From assembly GCA_029747015.1 (NCBI GenBank), contig JAKOGI010000440.1, positions 396,001 to 460,000 of the forward strand: a stretch of 64,000 bases of DNA. Reading direction: 5' to 3'. The first letter of the stretch is position 1; every line of letters starts with the position of its first letter. The translations under genes and the position numbers were made by a program. Origin of the DNA: Carnegiea gigantea (lineage: Eukaryota > Streptophyta > Magnoliopsida > Caryophyllales > Cactaceae). Positions 23,298-35,441 of the stretch are shown piece by piece. The notes under the pieces are model-generated. The model searched no databases. It saw nothing but the letters and a program-made list of their open reading frames with translations, and was not told the origin of the DNA.

Positions 23298-24700
23298 GGA
23301 AGAGATGTTCGATTGCTCATTGGCGACAGTTCTTTACTAACAACCAATTTTGGAACATTTGCAAGGAATGCACAACCATGGATCCTTACTCCGTCTTACC
23401 AAAGCAGAACTTGCCCCGTTGAGTCTGCAAGTTGTTCTCCAGCGGGTTTTGCTTTGCAAAATAATTGTTGGGTTGTTAGCTGTTTGGGTTTTGTAGAATG
23501 CTGTTTCCTTGAACACTTAGCAGTGAGATGTTTCACAAGAGCAGTGTCTTACATTAGTAATTTTGTTCGTCTTTATTAGACCATAAGGCAAATAAGAGGG
23601 AAGGCTTAAAAGGGGCCCGAGTCCTGTGACCACTTAAGTCACGAACGTTCACACTCAAGTTTGAAAATTTGTTAGCGACATGTTTTAATTACTTCAAATG
23701 AAATAGAATGCAGCTAATGTGGTTGCATGACATGTCTCCCAGGCTTTGTTGCTTTTGGATGCTCTGGTCTCTGTGTACATAGAGGTATTCACGAAAGTTC
23801 TAGAGGCTTTGTAATTTGCAGTGTCTTTCGTTCAAAAGGCCCTTTTGAAGCATAATGAGTGACGAAACCTAGGAATGCCTAACAGCCTAAGAGTACTGCT
23901 GCATCAAATATTCTTTGTCTAGCTCACAACTTGACTTTGCTGTGGTAGCTCTCAAATTTTATAAATTATGGCGACCAAAGTCTAGATATACTGTCTTCGG
24001 TTATACCTTATGTGACATCGTGATTGTTTTATGTGTTAAAAACAAGATTTAGGTAATGTTCGGTCATGGGAATAGTTATTTTTTAGAATATGGTTTTTCA
24101 ATTTTATGTTGTCAGTATAACAAAGGAGGGAATTTCCAAGGAAAATTATGTTCCACTAATGGAAGATAGTGATTTCCATTTTGAGCAGATAGAAAGTCGG
24201 CTTTCTTTTTTAACCTTTTGGACGACATGAGTAGCCAGCATTTAGGTACAAAATCTAATTTTTACATTTTGGATCGAAACTTGACTATTTGATGGGAAAT
24301 ATTAAAATGAGTTCAAATCAGATCTTTAGCCCAACTTTCTTTTATTTGATTAATATTAATCTCTGCCACGACAATTCAATCGACATTTTATTACAATTTA
24401 AACAATTCAGTTGATATATTTTTTTTACCACTAAAATAATTTCAATGGTTTGGATCCAATAACTTGATTCTCGGAAGTATAAATAAGATGTGCATGAGAA
24501 GTCTCCAACGTTAGTGTGATATTCTAAGCTCTAGTTCTAACCCTAATGATCGATATAGATTGTATATTCGAGTCCTTGTTTATTCCTTCATCATTATCTT
24601 TAGGTCTTAGGTTTCCATAAATGATTCTCCCACTAACTTATAACATGATTACTCTGAAAAAAATTGGGGAAAAAAGTGTATTATGAATAAAGAAAAAAAA
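23298..24700. other. 3' flank of the bZIP gene, no further gene seen
   Basis: It probably contains the 3' UTR of the bZIP transcript, but I cannot fix the poly(A) site. An 88-codon open frame just downstream of the stop lacks domain features and is not called. Confidence 0.5.
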
Positions 24701-24750
24701 AAGCGAAAGAAAAGAAAATGAGATGGAATAAAATTTGGAATGACAAGTAT

Positions 24751-24834
24751 CCCTTTGAGGCATGCGCTACTGGGCGTTACCCTTTGAGGCACGTGCGATT
24801 GGGTGTTACCCTTTGAGGCAATATTGCTACTGAG
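24751..24834. repeat. 29-bp tandem repeat, ~3 copies
   Basis: The units start CCCTTTGAGGCA at 24751, 24780 and 24809. The first two are 29 bp with a few differences, and the third diverges after 12 bp. It lies in the untranslated region just upstream of a Ty3 LTR. Confidence 0.8.
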
Positions 24835-25199
24835 AAAGCTTGCTTCTAAAGTTTGTATGACAATAATATAGTTGTATTAGCTAAGCAGGATTGAGTCTAA
24901 TTTTGGTAAATTTAAGCCCTAGGATGATGATACACTTGCATACGAGCACCGGGATTGATTCAGAATCTGGATGTTCAAATGGGGTGAAAAATTAGTGCTT
25001 TGATGTCATTTATAAGGTAGAAAGTTTTGAAGTACATTTTATATATATGCAGGTCAATAACTTGGTTACATGAGCGATTTAGTTGATTAAAACTTGTGCA
25101 TTTTTTTTTTTTCCCTAATTCTATACATATTAGCTTTGAGAAGAAAAAAAAACAACAAGATTTTTCTTTATTTTTGAAATAATTTTTGTAGGTAGTTCA

Positions 25200-25391
25200 C
25201 TTGAAAACCCTCACGAAACCTCACTCGTCCACTTAAAGACCGAGGGGTTTAAAAGGCTTGTTGCATATGCTAAATTCAACCGTGATTCCAATGACAGTGA
25301 GTTAGGATTTTCTTTTTCTCATTTTTCATTTTCTTTTAGTTAGTTTAGTTATTTTACTCGAGGACGAGCAAAATCTTGGCGTGGGGGTATT
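25200..25391 (+). mobile_element. 3' untranslated end and PPT of an Athila/Tat-clade element
   Basis: The text around 25205-25285 (CCACTTAAAGACCGAGGGGT, then a GTTGCATATGCTAAA-like stretch) closely parallels 50810-50880, in the pre-LTR part of the Athila-like remnant. It is followed by GAGGACGAGCAAAATCTTGG and GTGGGGGTATT, a typical pre-LTR motif and polypurine tract of plant Athila/Tat elements. The remainder of this element (gag, pol) is not visible upstream. Confidence 0.55.
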
Positions 25392-27010
25392 TGTTCGTAC
25401 TAAAAATGTGTTATTTTTACGTTACTTTTACACATGTTTTATGCTCATTATAAATGTTATTTTTAGGTTTTTAGTTGATTTTATTTTGTTTTGTAGGTTT
25501 TGAAAAAAATAAGAATAATTATGGAAAAATGAGAGAAAAAGGATGAAAAATACCAGAAATGAAGAATTGGGCCAAATTTACCAAACCCGTTTCCCAAAGA
25601 ACCGTTTGTTTAGCCCAAAGAAAAGAAAAAAAATATAATAAAACCTAAAACCCTCCACGCGTGCCCATCATGTGACTCCTATCCGGCCCTCACTTAAACC
25701 TTCTCCCTCCTCCCTCTCGGTTCTGAGAACCAGAAAACCCAGCCCCCCCCCCGAAACTCCACCATCTTCATCTCCTCCATTCTCATCTCCCTCCCTCTCT
25801 CTCTTCGACAACGCAGCAATCACGCACCACCGACGCTCCAGACAGCACCAACACACCCACATCATCACCTCATCTCCACCATCCACGTCTACTCGAGATC
25901 GAAGGGCAGAGATCGAAGAAGAGCTCGGGTATATAATCAAGCTAGCGGAATTTTTGGAGGTCGAATTAGGTAATTTAGGGTTTTAGGTTAGGTTTAATTT
26001 AAGCTTTAGGTTTAGTTTCAATTTTCCTTTTTTCAATTTTTAGAGTGAAGGTTTAGAAATTTCAGGTTAGGGTTTGGATTTTAGTTGGTTTCCGAAATTA
26101 GGTTTTAGTTTAGGTTTAGTTTTAAGTTTTCAGATTTCAGCTGATGGGTTTTTGTTGGTTTTAATTTGGGAAATTAGGGTTCGATCTCAGGCATTAGCCT
26201 TGATTTTTGAATGTTCAGATTCATTTCAAGTGGCGATTTCAAGTAATTCGGCCTTGAATCTGTTGAGGTTTTGATTATAAGTCTTTGTTTTACGAATTGT
26301 AGCCTCAAAATTCTGCTTGAATGTTGATTTAATTGGTTGTCCTTGTTTATCTTCTTTCACTGTTTATGGGGAGTCGAAATGGGACTCCTCCATTTTTAAA
26401 CAAGCAGGAAGCTCGTTTATGGGTCGTTTTATTTGCTGGAATATCCAAGACTCCCCCTCCGCCGTTTCTTCCCTTCTGCGAATGCTTTGCTTCAAGCTTT
26501 TTGGTTGGTGGGTGCTCGAAATCTGGCTGTGCACGGGTTATTGGCGTGCTGGGAATGAAGGGCAATTGTTGGACTATGCTTAGCTCTGCTCAAGCCATGA
26601 CTCTTCTCTTTGTTTCGGTATTACTGCATAACTTAGAATTTCTCCCCTGTTTTGGTTCTTGTTGAAGTTTAATGGTGTTTTGTTGTTCTGTGGTTTGATT
26701 TAGCTTTCATGTAACGCTCACCTAAAGCTTGGCTTAATTATTTTTTTGGATTATGTTAGTCGTCATTATGAGTGAGTATTAGGTTTATTCCTTTCATGTG
26801 GTTGAGTTTGGTTTTGGTGTCTTATATAGGTTAAAGAATATTAGAGTTTACAAATATTTAGGGAATATTTCCAATTTGATTTGTCTATAAGCTTTAACCT
26901 TAGTTATTCATTGTTTTATTAATTTAGAATGATGTTAGATTAGTTTAACTTCGTGTTTAATGATTGTAATCTCATTCTCGTTTATGAGGACACGACCCTC
27001 AAGTAGTACA
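25392..27010 (+). repeat. LTR of an Athila/Tat-clade Ty3 element (probable 3' LTR)
   Basis: It begins TGTTCGTACT straight after the polypurine tract and plausibly ends AAGTAGTACA at 27010, giving TG...CA ends and about 1.6 kb. The CT-rich stretch at 25680-25870 and the poly(C) near 25743 are typical of LTR leaders. The right end is inferred from the CA end; no partner LTR or target duplication is in view. Open frames within it (e.g. 25672-25986) are low complexity. Confidence 0.5.
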
Positions 27011-27975
27011 GCGAAAGCTGTATGCTTGCGGCACTTTTGTTTATCACTTAAAATTATCCCAACATAGGACTAATCTAGTTTACAAGCTTGATTAATCTAA
27101 GCTAATTACGACCAGAATACAAGGAAAACAAGACAAATGATCATGCTTATTCTTAATACATGCATTTAAGCCTAATACATCAGCTTTACTAGAGAAAACA
27201 AAGAAAAAAAGCAGCCATAAAGCAAAACCCCTTTTCGATTGACCAATCAGATTGCATGGTGCTAAACCTGCCTTTGTTTTCTCATTGGTTCACTCCCTTC
27301 AAGGTTGTTTCTTCAGCAAACGATGTTGTTTCTTGTAGCCTTGAACGAGATTGGAAGTAAATAAGCATCCAAGCAGCTGAGCAAACCCTTAGAGGAAGGA
27401 AGTTATACCTGGCACTAAACTGGGTTCTAGAACCTTTTTTGAGCCCAGTTTTGTGCGTTTGTTTCCCCCAATCAAAAGTGAGCATGACTTTAATTTCAGC
27501 CATGGGGGGAAATCCTTAGGCTGTGTACAAGCCTCCCAAGTAAAGAAATCAAGGTTAAAACATGTTTAAGTGGGAGAATTCCACTTAAATATTTTACCGT
27601 GTAGATTTGGACCAAAACTAATAGGATTGATAAAATCGCCTGACTTCTTCACCTCGACTTAGCATGGTTGGTTTTTCTTGCTTGGAGATGAAAGGCAACA
27701 TCTAGGGGAGCCCAAGAATGCAAAAATCTACGATTAAACCATAATTTAGCTTACGAAATAACATACTTAAAACCGGGTACATTCTAGTTCAACTGGGCAG
27801 TCCGGATAGTTTGGGTTTATTGGCTGAATTGGATGGGTAAATGACGTCCAAATGAGCTAAAATTTGCTTTTATGGAAAGCTAACTTCTTCAACTTCAAAC
27901 CCATTATAAAATATTAGATTTAAACCTCAAAGAGACTTAAGTAATTAAGCTCTCAGAAATTGGGCTTATTGCTGG
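27011..27975. other. Undefined repeat-flank sequence
   Basis: No gene is recognised. Part of it may be the unaligned 5' portion of the left LTR of the gag-only element (see 27976-28107), but I could not match it to the right LTR. Confidence 0.4.
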
Positions 27976-28107
27976 AATTAACTCATGACCTGCTGTTTTG
28001 CTTCTTAAACAAAATGTGGATGATTTATTTATATTTTTGCGAGCAAAATAAGATTACCTTGACTAATTTGATTCTCCAAATTAAGGGGCGTGGAGAGATC
28101 TCCATCA
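27976..28107 (-). repeat. Alignable 3' end of the left LTR, gag-only element
   Basis: About 132 bp match the end of the right LTR (e.g. GTTTTGCTTCTTAAAC and TTCTCCAAATTAAGGGG). Farther left the two LTRs no longer align, which implies a deletion or replacement in one of them. Confidence 0.6.
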
Positions 28108-28256
28108 TCTTCCCTTTGTTAAGAAAGATTTGACCTCAAATTGGTTTAGGTAATCATCTTCCGTGCTTTGATCAATTCTGGCTGAAATAAGATCATCCAT
28201 GCAAATAAGTCTCTCTTGTTCTTAGAGACCCCTTTCCATTCATTCCCCTTGCTGAT

Positions 28257-29572
28257 TTAAACGTGGTTTGAAGGGGACCCTTTGGACTTGCCTTGAACCT
28301 TTTCCTTAAATACTCTTAATTTAGAATTAGGAGTTTTAAGTAATGGTTCACTAAAAGTGAGAAAAAGGTTGAGATGCTCATGGCTCCTTAGTGGATGGTT
28401 GGTGCCCAAAGTAAGCATATGACCTTTATTTGCTTCTACTACTATCTCCTTCATAGTTTCCTTAGGTTCATCCCCAACATTCTCTTCATTTTCCTCCTCT
28501 AATTCAGCCTCCTCTACTGCCTTCCATTCGACTAAGGTAACAAACCTACAATTTGTGAAATCCAAAGCTAAGTGCCCAAATCCTTGGCACTTAAAACATC
28601 CTTGGATGCCTTTAGGAAGGGGTTTAGGTCTAGGTTGTGGCGGTAGGCTTTGCTATGGAGTTTGGTTCTTTTGTGGGATGGGAGGAATGTGTGCTGTGGG
28701 TTTAGGTGTACGGAATGGACTCCCATTGTTCACGAATTGATCATGGGATGGGGGCTTTGGAAACTCATGCTTAAGGGGCTATATAACCTTCTTTTGTTGC
28801 TCAACCTTGTGAGCAAGCACACAAACTTTATCAAATGACGTATAAGCTTGTAAATCAACAACATTAGCATACTTAGGATCAAGGCCTCCCAAGTATCTAA
28901 CGATTATTTGTTCTTCTGGTTCGTGTAAGTCACACTTGATTACAAGCTTTTCAAACTCTCTTGTGTATTCTTCTACACTCAGATTTTGGACTTCCTTTCT
29001 CTAACTCTTTTAGCACACAAGTTAGTCCACCAAAGAGAAGCATCCTTTCGGAGTCTCAAGGCTACAAACTTCACCTTTTTTTCTTTAGGAACATCCTTGT
29101 ACTCAAAAACTTTTTCAACTGTGTGTAGCCAATCCAAAAACTCTTCAGGATCAAGCTTGCCTTCATATTCTGGGATTTCAACTTTGAAATCATTTGTATT
29201 CACTTGAATCCATGGTTTTGGTTTTGCCATCCTTAAGGGTTCATCATCACTAGATGAATCCAAGGTATGACTAGACACTCGTTCATGCCTTTTAGGATCA
29301 GATTGGAGTGGTTCTTTATTGACTTCTTGCTTTTGCTTCAAGAATGCACCAAGCTGTTTTCGAAGATACTCATTTTGAGCCTTAGTTTCTTGTTCATGTT
29401 GAGCATCTTCATGGATTTTCTTGAACAACAACTCATTCTGCCTCATGAGTGCATCAAATCTCTCTTCCAAAGTCATACTAATACTCATGATGATAGTAGC
29501 TAGGTACGGTTTGTGTTTTAGGCAGAATAAGATGAGTGTTTTTAGGAGTGTGTTTGGATGGCTTTGGGGCAT
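28257..29572 (-). pseudogene. gag: Ty3 gag, decayed
   Basis: The first frame (29572-28979, 197 codons) has a coiled-coil-like N-terminus, then FKVEIPEYEGKLDPEEFLDW and a conserved gag core ending LRLRKDASLWWTNL. The next part, in other frames near 28840-28985, has EEYTREFEKLVIKCDLHEPE and VRYLGGLDPKYANVV. The tail at 28560-28620 has a zinc knuckle in which the last Cys is replaced (CFKCQGFGHLALDF), followed by an acidic stretch ending at 28257. A deletion of some 25 codons seems to join the first two parts. It belongs with the chromovirus-type Ty3 gags and is related to the gag at 53057. No protease, RT or integrase follows. Confidence 0.75.
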
Positions 29573-29604
29573 ATGGGGGTTGGTTTCAGGCCGAGATGAG
29601 ACCT

Positions 29605-29617
29605 GGCTCTGATATCA
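29605..29617 (-). promoter_or_regulatory. Primer binding site of the gag-only element
   Basis: The minus strand TGATATCAGAGCC differs at one base from the initiator tRNA-Met primer-site consensus and lies 4 bp inside the right LTR. Confidence 0.65.
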
Positions 29618-29621
29618 AATA

Positions 29622-30085
29622 TGATGTATCTGTGGGGGAGAATCACAAGTACTCAAGCCTGAATCCAAATGCTAAACTAAGCAAGCTGAATTCAAGTTGA
29701 GTTTAAGGGAATTCATGGTTGAATAAATGAGAAAAGGATAATCTAAACTCTCATTTAGATACAGAAACACCACTAAGTTTGAGTTTAGGGCCCTTAACTT
29801 TAATTAAGATATAGAAATACCACCTAATTAAGAGTTAAGACTTTACTTAATCACCACCTTAACCTGCCTAGTTAAGTATAAGCAAGCGAAGTGTTTAAGG
29901 AAAGAAAGGGAGCAAAGTGGTGTGGCTGTTGAGATTAACCAGTGACTTGCTGTGATTAACCCGTGACCTACTGTTTTGCTTCTTAAACAAAATGTGGATG
30001 ATTTATTTACATTTTGGCCAGTAAAATAAGATTACCTTGACTGATTTGATTCTCCAAATTAAGGGGGATGGAGAGATCTCCATCA
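29622..30085 (-). repeat. Right (5') LTR of the gag-only element
   Basis: TGATGTATC...CTCCATCA, about 464 bp, with TG...CA ends. It contains a small internal duplication near 29935-29985 (the GATTAACC-GTGACYT motif twice). Confidence 0.6.
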
Positions 30086-30285
30086 CCACTGCTCTTCAAA
30101 CACTTATCAGGAACACCATAAAGGAAAAAAGTATGAAACCATGCAATGGAGGAGGGGAAGATGAGAAGAAGAAGAAAGAAGATGGGGGAAAGAGCACTCC
30201 ACGTAGATTGAATAGAACAACTGCTTAAGGAATCCTCCATGTTTAACAATTACTTTAATGACTATGTGGGATTCACTTCAACCCA

Positions 30286-31140
30286 AAAGGGAAATTACCC
30301 CAAAAGTTCACTATATTAGACATCAAGTTCCATGGAACTAAAAATCCTCACCATCACGTGAGGAATTTTATTTGTGTAATCACTTTAAAAGGAAGTGACA
30401 AAGATATATTCTACATCATATTCCTTTGGACATTTGATAAGGATGTGATGAGGTTGTATAATGCTATGGACCCATGACAGGTCATCAATTGGGATGATCT
30501 CTGTAGGGAGTTCTTACATTAATATTCATACAATTAATGCTAAGCCCCAAATCATATTCAGAGACCTAAAGTTGATCAAGCAAGAAGAAGAGGAAGGTTT
30601 TTCTGACTACCTTGCTAGATGGAGGAAAAGGCCGCTCACATGGTGGGTCGACCTTCGAAAGCTGACTAAGTTGGACTATTGATTGGCAACGTACAGCCCA
30701 CATATAGATAATACCTGCGATTCATACTATTTGAAAATTTCACTACATTAAAGAACATAGGTATGTTGATAGAAGAAGAGCTAGCTAGGGAAAGACCTAC
30801 CAAGGACACCAACATTTGGAAGGGCAACTATTAGAATAGGAATAAAAAAGACAACGCTTCAACAAGCAAAGAGGTGCATGCTCTAGATCACTACATGGAA
30901 TACTCCCCTATTAAAAACATGTGTACTCAAGAACTAGAATGCTTGCTTTCTAAGGATCGGATCATCCTCCCACCAATCAAATTAGAGATGGAAAATACAC
31001 GGAAGCGTAAGAACTAGGACCTGAACAAGTATTGTAAATATCATCGAACAAGGGGCCATGATGTTGACGATTACTAGGACTTCAAGAATAAGTTGGGAAG
31101 CATGTTCAGGTCAAGGCAGCTTCCTCTACCTAAAGGTGCT
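30286..31140 (+). pseudogene. gag: Tat/Ogre-type Ty3 gag remnant
   Basis: Reading across frames, a Tat-lineage gag is recognisable. There is a helix-rich core near 30286-30560, FSDYLARWR near 30600, a block around 30660-30790 that reads as the following gag helices, and a nucleic-acid-binding motif CKYHRTRGHDVDDY near 31030-31070, which resembles CKYHxxxGHxxxxC with its last Cys lost. Several in-frame stops and shifts are present. No protease or RT follows; the sequence passes directly into non-coding text, so pol is missing. Confidence 0.6.
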
Positions 31141-31320
31141 TAGAACACCCAATAATGATTGTAACCTTCTTGGCTTGCATGATAGCATTCTAGCCATTTT
31201 AAACCACCAAAGCAAAAAGTGGGACCCATCTATTTACATAACGAGCATAGTTGAGTACAAGCCCAAAATGACTTCAAACAAGGGGTCTTGCGTTTTGTTG
31301 AATTTAGGTGATATGATGTA

Positions 31321-33727
31321 ATCTCATCTGTCATCCTTAACTTATAGTCATGTGTTGAGCCTTCGAGTCATTTGCTTTCTGTATCGTCGTAAATCCAAGT
31401 CTAATGTAGCTTTAATTTATTAATAAAATCATCTCCTCCATTAGTTTTTTTGCATATTCTCATATTCTTTTTTATGGAATGATTCTATCGTATCATAAAT
31501 CTAGGGCCAAAAAAAGAAGAAAAACAAGGAAAAGAGAAAAAGAGGGGCTGGTGTGAAGACCTGACAAAGTGACCTAAACAAAAGGAGAGGGTAAGAAATG
31601 AAATAAAAAAAAGACTAAGGATTTCAATCCATCATATGAAAAAGGGAAAAGATTAAAAATTTCTTTCTAATAACTCATGCAGCTTTAAGGATATGCCTAG
31701 GATAGGGGGGCAACCTACATTATTCCTTTGTCAAACTTGATAAATCACTACTTAGAATCACTTTGAGCCTTCAAATGAGCCTATTTCTTTCATAACCATA
31801 TCTTACCCAATAAGGGAGCAGGAGTATGTTATAGGTGGGATCAATATCCAAATTAGCAATAAAAAAAGAGAAAGTTTGGATGAAATGGCCCCGCCCAAGG
31901 AGACAAAAAAAGAAAAAAATAGAAGAGTGAAAAAATAGGAGAAAAAAAAGAGTTTGAAAACAAGAAGGATAACAAAAGAAAGAAGTTGCTTACTCACACT
32001 AACTTTATCACCCATGCACACTTGGCGATTTCATAAGGGTTGTTTGAGCCTTCATGTCAATTCCATTCCTTTTGGCACCTTAATCCTGAAACCTACCTTG
32101 AAAAGTTCTCCTGGAGGCATCCCTCCTTTAAGTTGCATGTTCTCATTCTCGAATTATGACTAACCTAATTCCACATTGGATACATAGTTAACCCCTTTAA
32201 GGCTTGGCCATAAAGATTTTTTTCCATCCCAATTGAGTCCTTTAGTGTTAAAAAAAAAAAAAAAACCAAAGAAAGAAAGAGGAGAGAGAGAGAATAAAGA
32301 GCGACAACCTCTAAAACCTGAAAAGGTGGACTAGGCAAATGTAGATTGAAAATAAAGCATTGGTTTTTGAGGACAAATAAGCATTCTATTGACTACTCCC
32401 ATCGAATTGGACTTGGACAAATATTTCACCTACATTACCATTGCTTCTGAATCATTCTAACCTTTAGTTCTCACCTCCATTCCAAAACATTTAGGAATCT
32501 TGGCCTCAACTGTGACTACAGGTTCAAGAGTGGATACTTGCTCTATATTCCCAACCTTTCTAAGTAGGCACTCACCTACTATACAAGACAGGGGGCTCCC
32601 CTACATTTTACTAGACAGTTAGGGCACCATTCATGGTAAATGCTTCTCGGCAAGGAGATAAGCATCTTCTTTAGACTTAACTGGTGGCTACTCTAGGCAG
32701 CACTAGCAAAGGCATCTTCTTAACATAGAAAGGATCACATTTACTCTAATGGGCTATGGGCTACTCTAACTAAAACTAGCAAAAGCGTCTTATGTTATAT
32801 CTATTATCACATATTTATGAAGTTTGTTATAATAAATCGAAATCAGGGGATTCCCTAGAACGGTAGCACTTTAATGTAAAATTAATGGATACTTCTCCAT
32901 TAAAAAGAAAGATTCTCAATCCTCGGTAACTTAAGACCATGACACAACCTAACTCAGCAGCCACCTAACTTTTTACCCCTTATCCTACGTCATAGAACAT
33001 CATTGAGCCTAACTTATCAGTCTTCTGTACCTTAATTGTGTCTTATCCAATGGACCCCAAATTTAGCATGAGATCTACTTGCATACAAGGTTAGGTCATC
33101 ATATGTCTATATATTCAACATATTCATGTTTGCATAGTTAGCACAATGATTTCTGTGTAGTTGAGTTTGCATAGTCAACATATATGCACAGTTTAACCTA
33201 GGTTAGAAATTACACATGCATCAATACATGAGTCTTTAGCCGATTTACCAGAAGGTCGAACGCCTTAATCGCTTGGGAACCTTCGATTGGAAAAGAGTGC
33301 TATCAAGCTTCACAGTGACCCTACAAAGGGCAGACAATTCTAGGGAGCCTTGAATTTACATTAAAGATTCTTAAGATAGTGTCAACAGCTGCCATAAAAG
33401 ACATTTATACTTTGACCCTTGCCTTAATCAGGCTTGGGGCCTTATCCTTCAAGAAGGCTTGATGCAAGCATCCTTATAAAAAGACATCAACACAACTTTA
33501 AGCTATTAATAACAAGGCCCAAAAGGATCTAGTCATAGAAGACACCTCATTCTTTTTATCTTAACATAAAGGGATGCTTCAACATCCGGGACATGTTAGC
33601 ATTTAGTATTCTCCTATCAGGAATAGATAACTTTAATGCCCAAGCGACAAAAGGGTCAAAATTAAAGATGCAACATCTCAATATCTCATACCACAAAGTC
33701 CTCAAGGATCCATCTTCACACTCAAAT
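31321..33727. other. Non-coding, probable 3' untranslated part of the Tat-like element
   Basis: About 2.4 kb without recognisable coding. It includes a poly(A) run at 32251-32266 and purine-rich, AT-rich stretches. The text style and position (gag before it, tandem arrays and an LTR after it) suggest the 3' UTR of a Tat/Ogre element with pol deleted. This is inference. Confidence 0.4.
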
Positions 33728-33885
33728 GGCAATAAGTTCACAGGGACCTGGCTACAAGTCTTTCGGCTCAAATCGCAGCAAGTTCACATAGATTTAGCTA
33801 TAGGTCTTTAGGCTTAGATGCCATTAAGTCCTCAAAAATCTGGCCATAGATCTACAGGCATCTACGCCACTAAGGTTCATCGACG
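33728..33885 (+). repeat. 46-bp tandem repeat, 3 full copies plus a partial one
   Basis: The units are 33728-33773, 33774-33819 and 33820-33865, each exactly 46 bp. They share a skeleton of GC-A-TAAGTTCAC followed by GGCTA-AGGTCTTTAGGCT. A fourth unit begins at 33866 and runs into the next array. Copies differ at roughly a third of positions, so the array is old. Confidence 0.8.
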
Positions 33886-34435
33886 GATCCTGGCACGATG
33901 GGACATTTCATGACTGCTGGCTAATGACACAACAGTATAGTTCAACAACACTGTTGGCTCCTAGCATAATGGGATGCTGCTAGCTCTCGACACAATGAGA
34001 CACTTTGCATCACTGGCTTCAGTATAATAGGACATTTTAAGACCACTAGCCCCTCGCACAATTGGACAACCGCTGGCTCCCAACACAATAGTATATATCA
34101 AAACCGCTGGCTCTTGGTACAATGGGATATTTTGACATTGCTAACTCCTAGCATAATGGGACAGCCGGTGGCTCCTAGCATAATGGGATAACCGTTGGCT
34201 TCCGGCACAATGGGATATTTTGACATTGGTGACTCCCGACACAATGGATAAATGCTGACTCTTAGCATAATGGGAAATTCTGACACTGTTGGCTCTAGGC
34301 ATAATAGGACAACCGCTAGCTCCCGGCACACTAGGACAACTGCTAGATCCCGGCACAATGGGATTTTCAACATTGCTGGTTCTTGGCATAATAGGATATT
34401 TCAACACCACTGGCCCAGTGCAGTGAGACATTTCA
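33886..34435 (+). repeat. Degenerate minisatellite of mixed 27-bp and 34-bp units
   Basis: About 16 head-to-tail units built on GGCTCCYGGCACAATGGGA. Short units (27 bp) end in CAACCGCT; long units (about 33-34 bp) end in TATTTTGACATTGCT. The two lengths are interspersed, and a few units are truncated. Open frames on the minus strand across it are by-products of the repeats. Confidence 0.85.
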
Positions 34436-34447
34436 CAATCAAAGTTC

Positions 34448-34607
34448 GCTAATCTGGAAAAAGGATAAAATCATCACAAGTCTACCAGACCCACAAAAGT
34501 TTTGATACTCCTGCAATAAAGAAACCCGCCAATTTGGTTAAAGGATACATTAATCACAAGTTTGCTAGATTGGAAAAAGGTCCACTTCTCCGACGATAAG
34601 GAAATTT
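34448..34607 (+). repeat. 80-bp tandem duplication
   Basis: The units are 34448-34527 and 34528-34607, each exactly 80 bp, sharing AAAGGATA and ATCACAAGT blocks. A third copy starts at 34608 (GCTAATCCACC) and ends quickly. It follows the minisatellite directly. Confidence 0.75.
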
Positions 34608-34729
34608 GCTAATCCACCGCAAGCATAAAATTCATTGGCCTGCATCATAACAAAGGTAGGCAGGCATCGAGTCTCAGGAGCGTCAGCGGCTACACTTGAA
34701 AAGGAACCTACCCTTAGGGGTTAGGGGTA

Positions 34730-35440
34730 TCAGTCAATTAGCATCAAAAAATTTCCATCAAATTTGCATCAGTTAATTTTCATCACTTAGTGGATTAAAT
34801 TAAATCAGCATCAAAACACATCAAAAAGTTAGAGAGAAGAGAGCATCAAAATTTAAGAGAGGAATAGTCCATATATTGGAGGTATTGGGAGAGAGAGAAT
34901 TGGTCACCCATTACAAGGGGCGTCACTCTACTGGGTTCCTAGGTAAATTAATTGGGATATCCTGAGGGTAAAAGCTCTCTCTTTCCCTATAATTGTACTC
35001 TATTTCTCTTTTATAATTTTTGTTTCTAAATTACTAAAGATGTAATCTTTAGATAGTTCCCTGTCTGCTGTAACTTATTTAGATTACTTTTGTTTATGTT
35101 AAACTAAAATTTGTACCTTTGGCATGATTTACTATGATTTATATTAATATGTTGCATGATTGTATGTTAGCATGAAAGTTTTAAATTCCCATTTTGATTG
35201 GTATAGGCCATCAGGGATAAGGCAGTCATGAGATGCATTCCATCACATCATCGTACCATCGCCGTCGAATCTAGATGTTCGATTCAAGACTAAGAAGTCA
35301 GGATGATCCCCACAATAGGGATTGTTCGGGGCCTTTCTGAGAATCTTTTCGAAGCAAAATCAATTTGTCCCTTCAGTTGCCCTTAATGGCATGATTTGCT
35401 TTAGAGAGTGATACGGTTTGTGAGTTTCTCCTTCAACTCA
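34730..35440 (+). repeat. Putative Tat-type LTR
   Basis: The right end is set by CTCA at 35437-35440 followed by a primer-site-like sequence. The left end is approximate, placed after the purine-rich GGGGTTAGGGGTA near 34716-34729. It contains leader-like CT-rich sequence near 34975-35040. No matching second LTR was found in the window. Confidence 0.4.
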
Positions 35441-35441
35441 C

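Larger units (their letters stand above)
27976..30085 (-). mobile_element. Gag-only Ty3 element (TR-GAG-like), minus strand
   Basis: The terminal repeats share their final ~130 bp (27976-28107 and about 29955-30085, both ending GAGATCTCCATCA). The right repeat starts TGATGTATC at 29622 and is about 464 bp. An initiator-Met-like primer site (minus strand TGATATCAGAGCC, 29605-29617) lies just inside it. A purine-rich run (minus strand AAAGGGAAGA) abuts the left repeat. The ~1.5-kb interior encodes only gag, so the layout matches the plant 'terminal repeat with GAG' elements. The left LTR start is not defined. Confidence 0.65.

Noticed and set aside
23313..23579. 88-codon plus-strand frame just after the bZIP stop
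   Set aside because: No domain, and it lies in the likely 3' UTR. A different splice form joining it is not suggested by the splice signals.
25672..25986. 104-codon Ser/Pro-rich frame
   Set aside because: It lies in the CT-rich leader of an LTR, and an antisense frame of similar length exists. Composition-driven.
34098..34431. Two overlapping repeat-rich minus-strand frames
   Set aside because: They arise from the 27/34-bp minisatellite; no protein-like composition apart from the repeat period.
33728..34607. CRISPR-like array
   Set aside because: Repeats are head-to-tail without unique spacers, unit lengths vary, and the host is a plant. It is a minisatellite.
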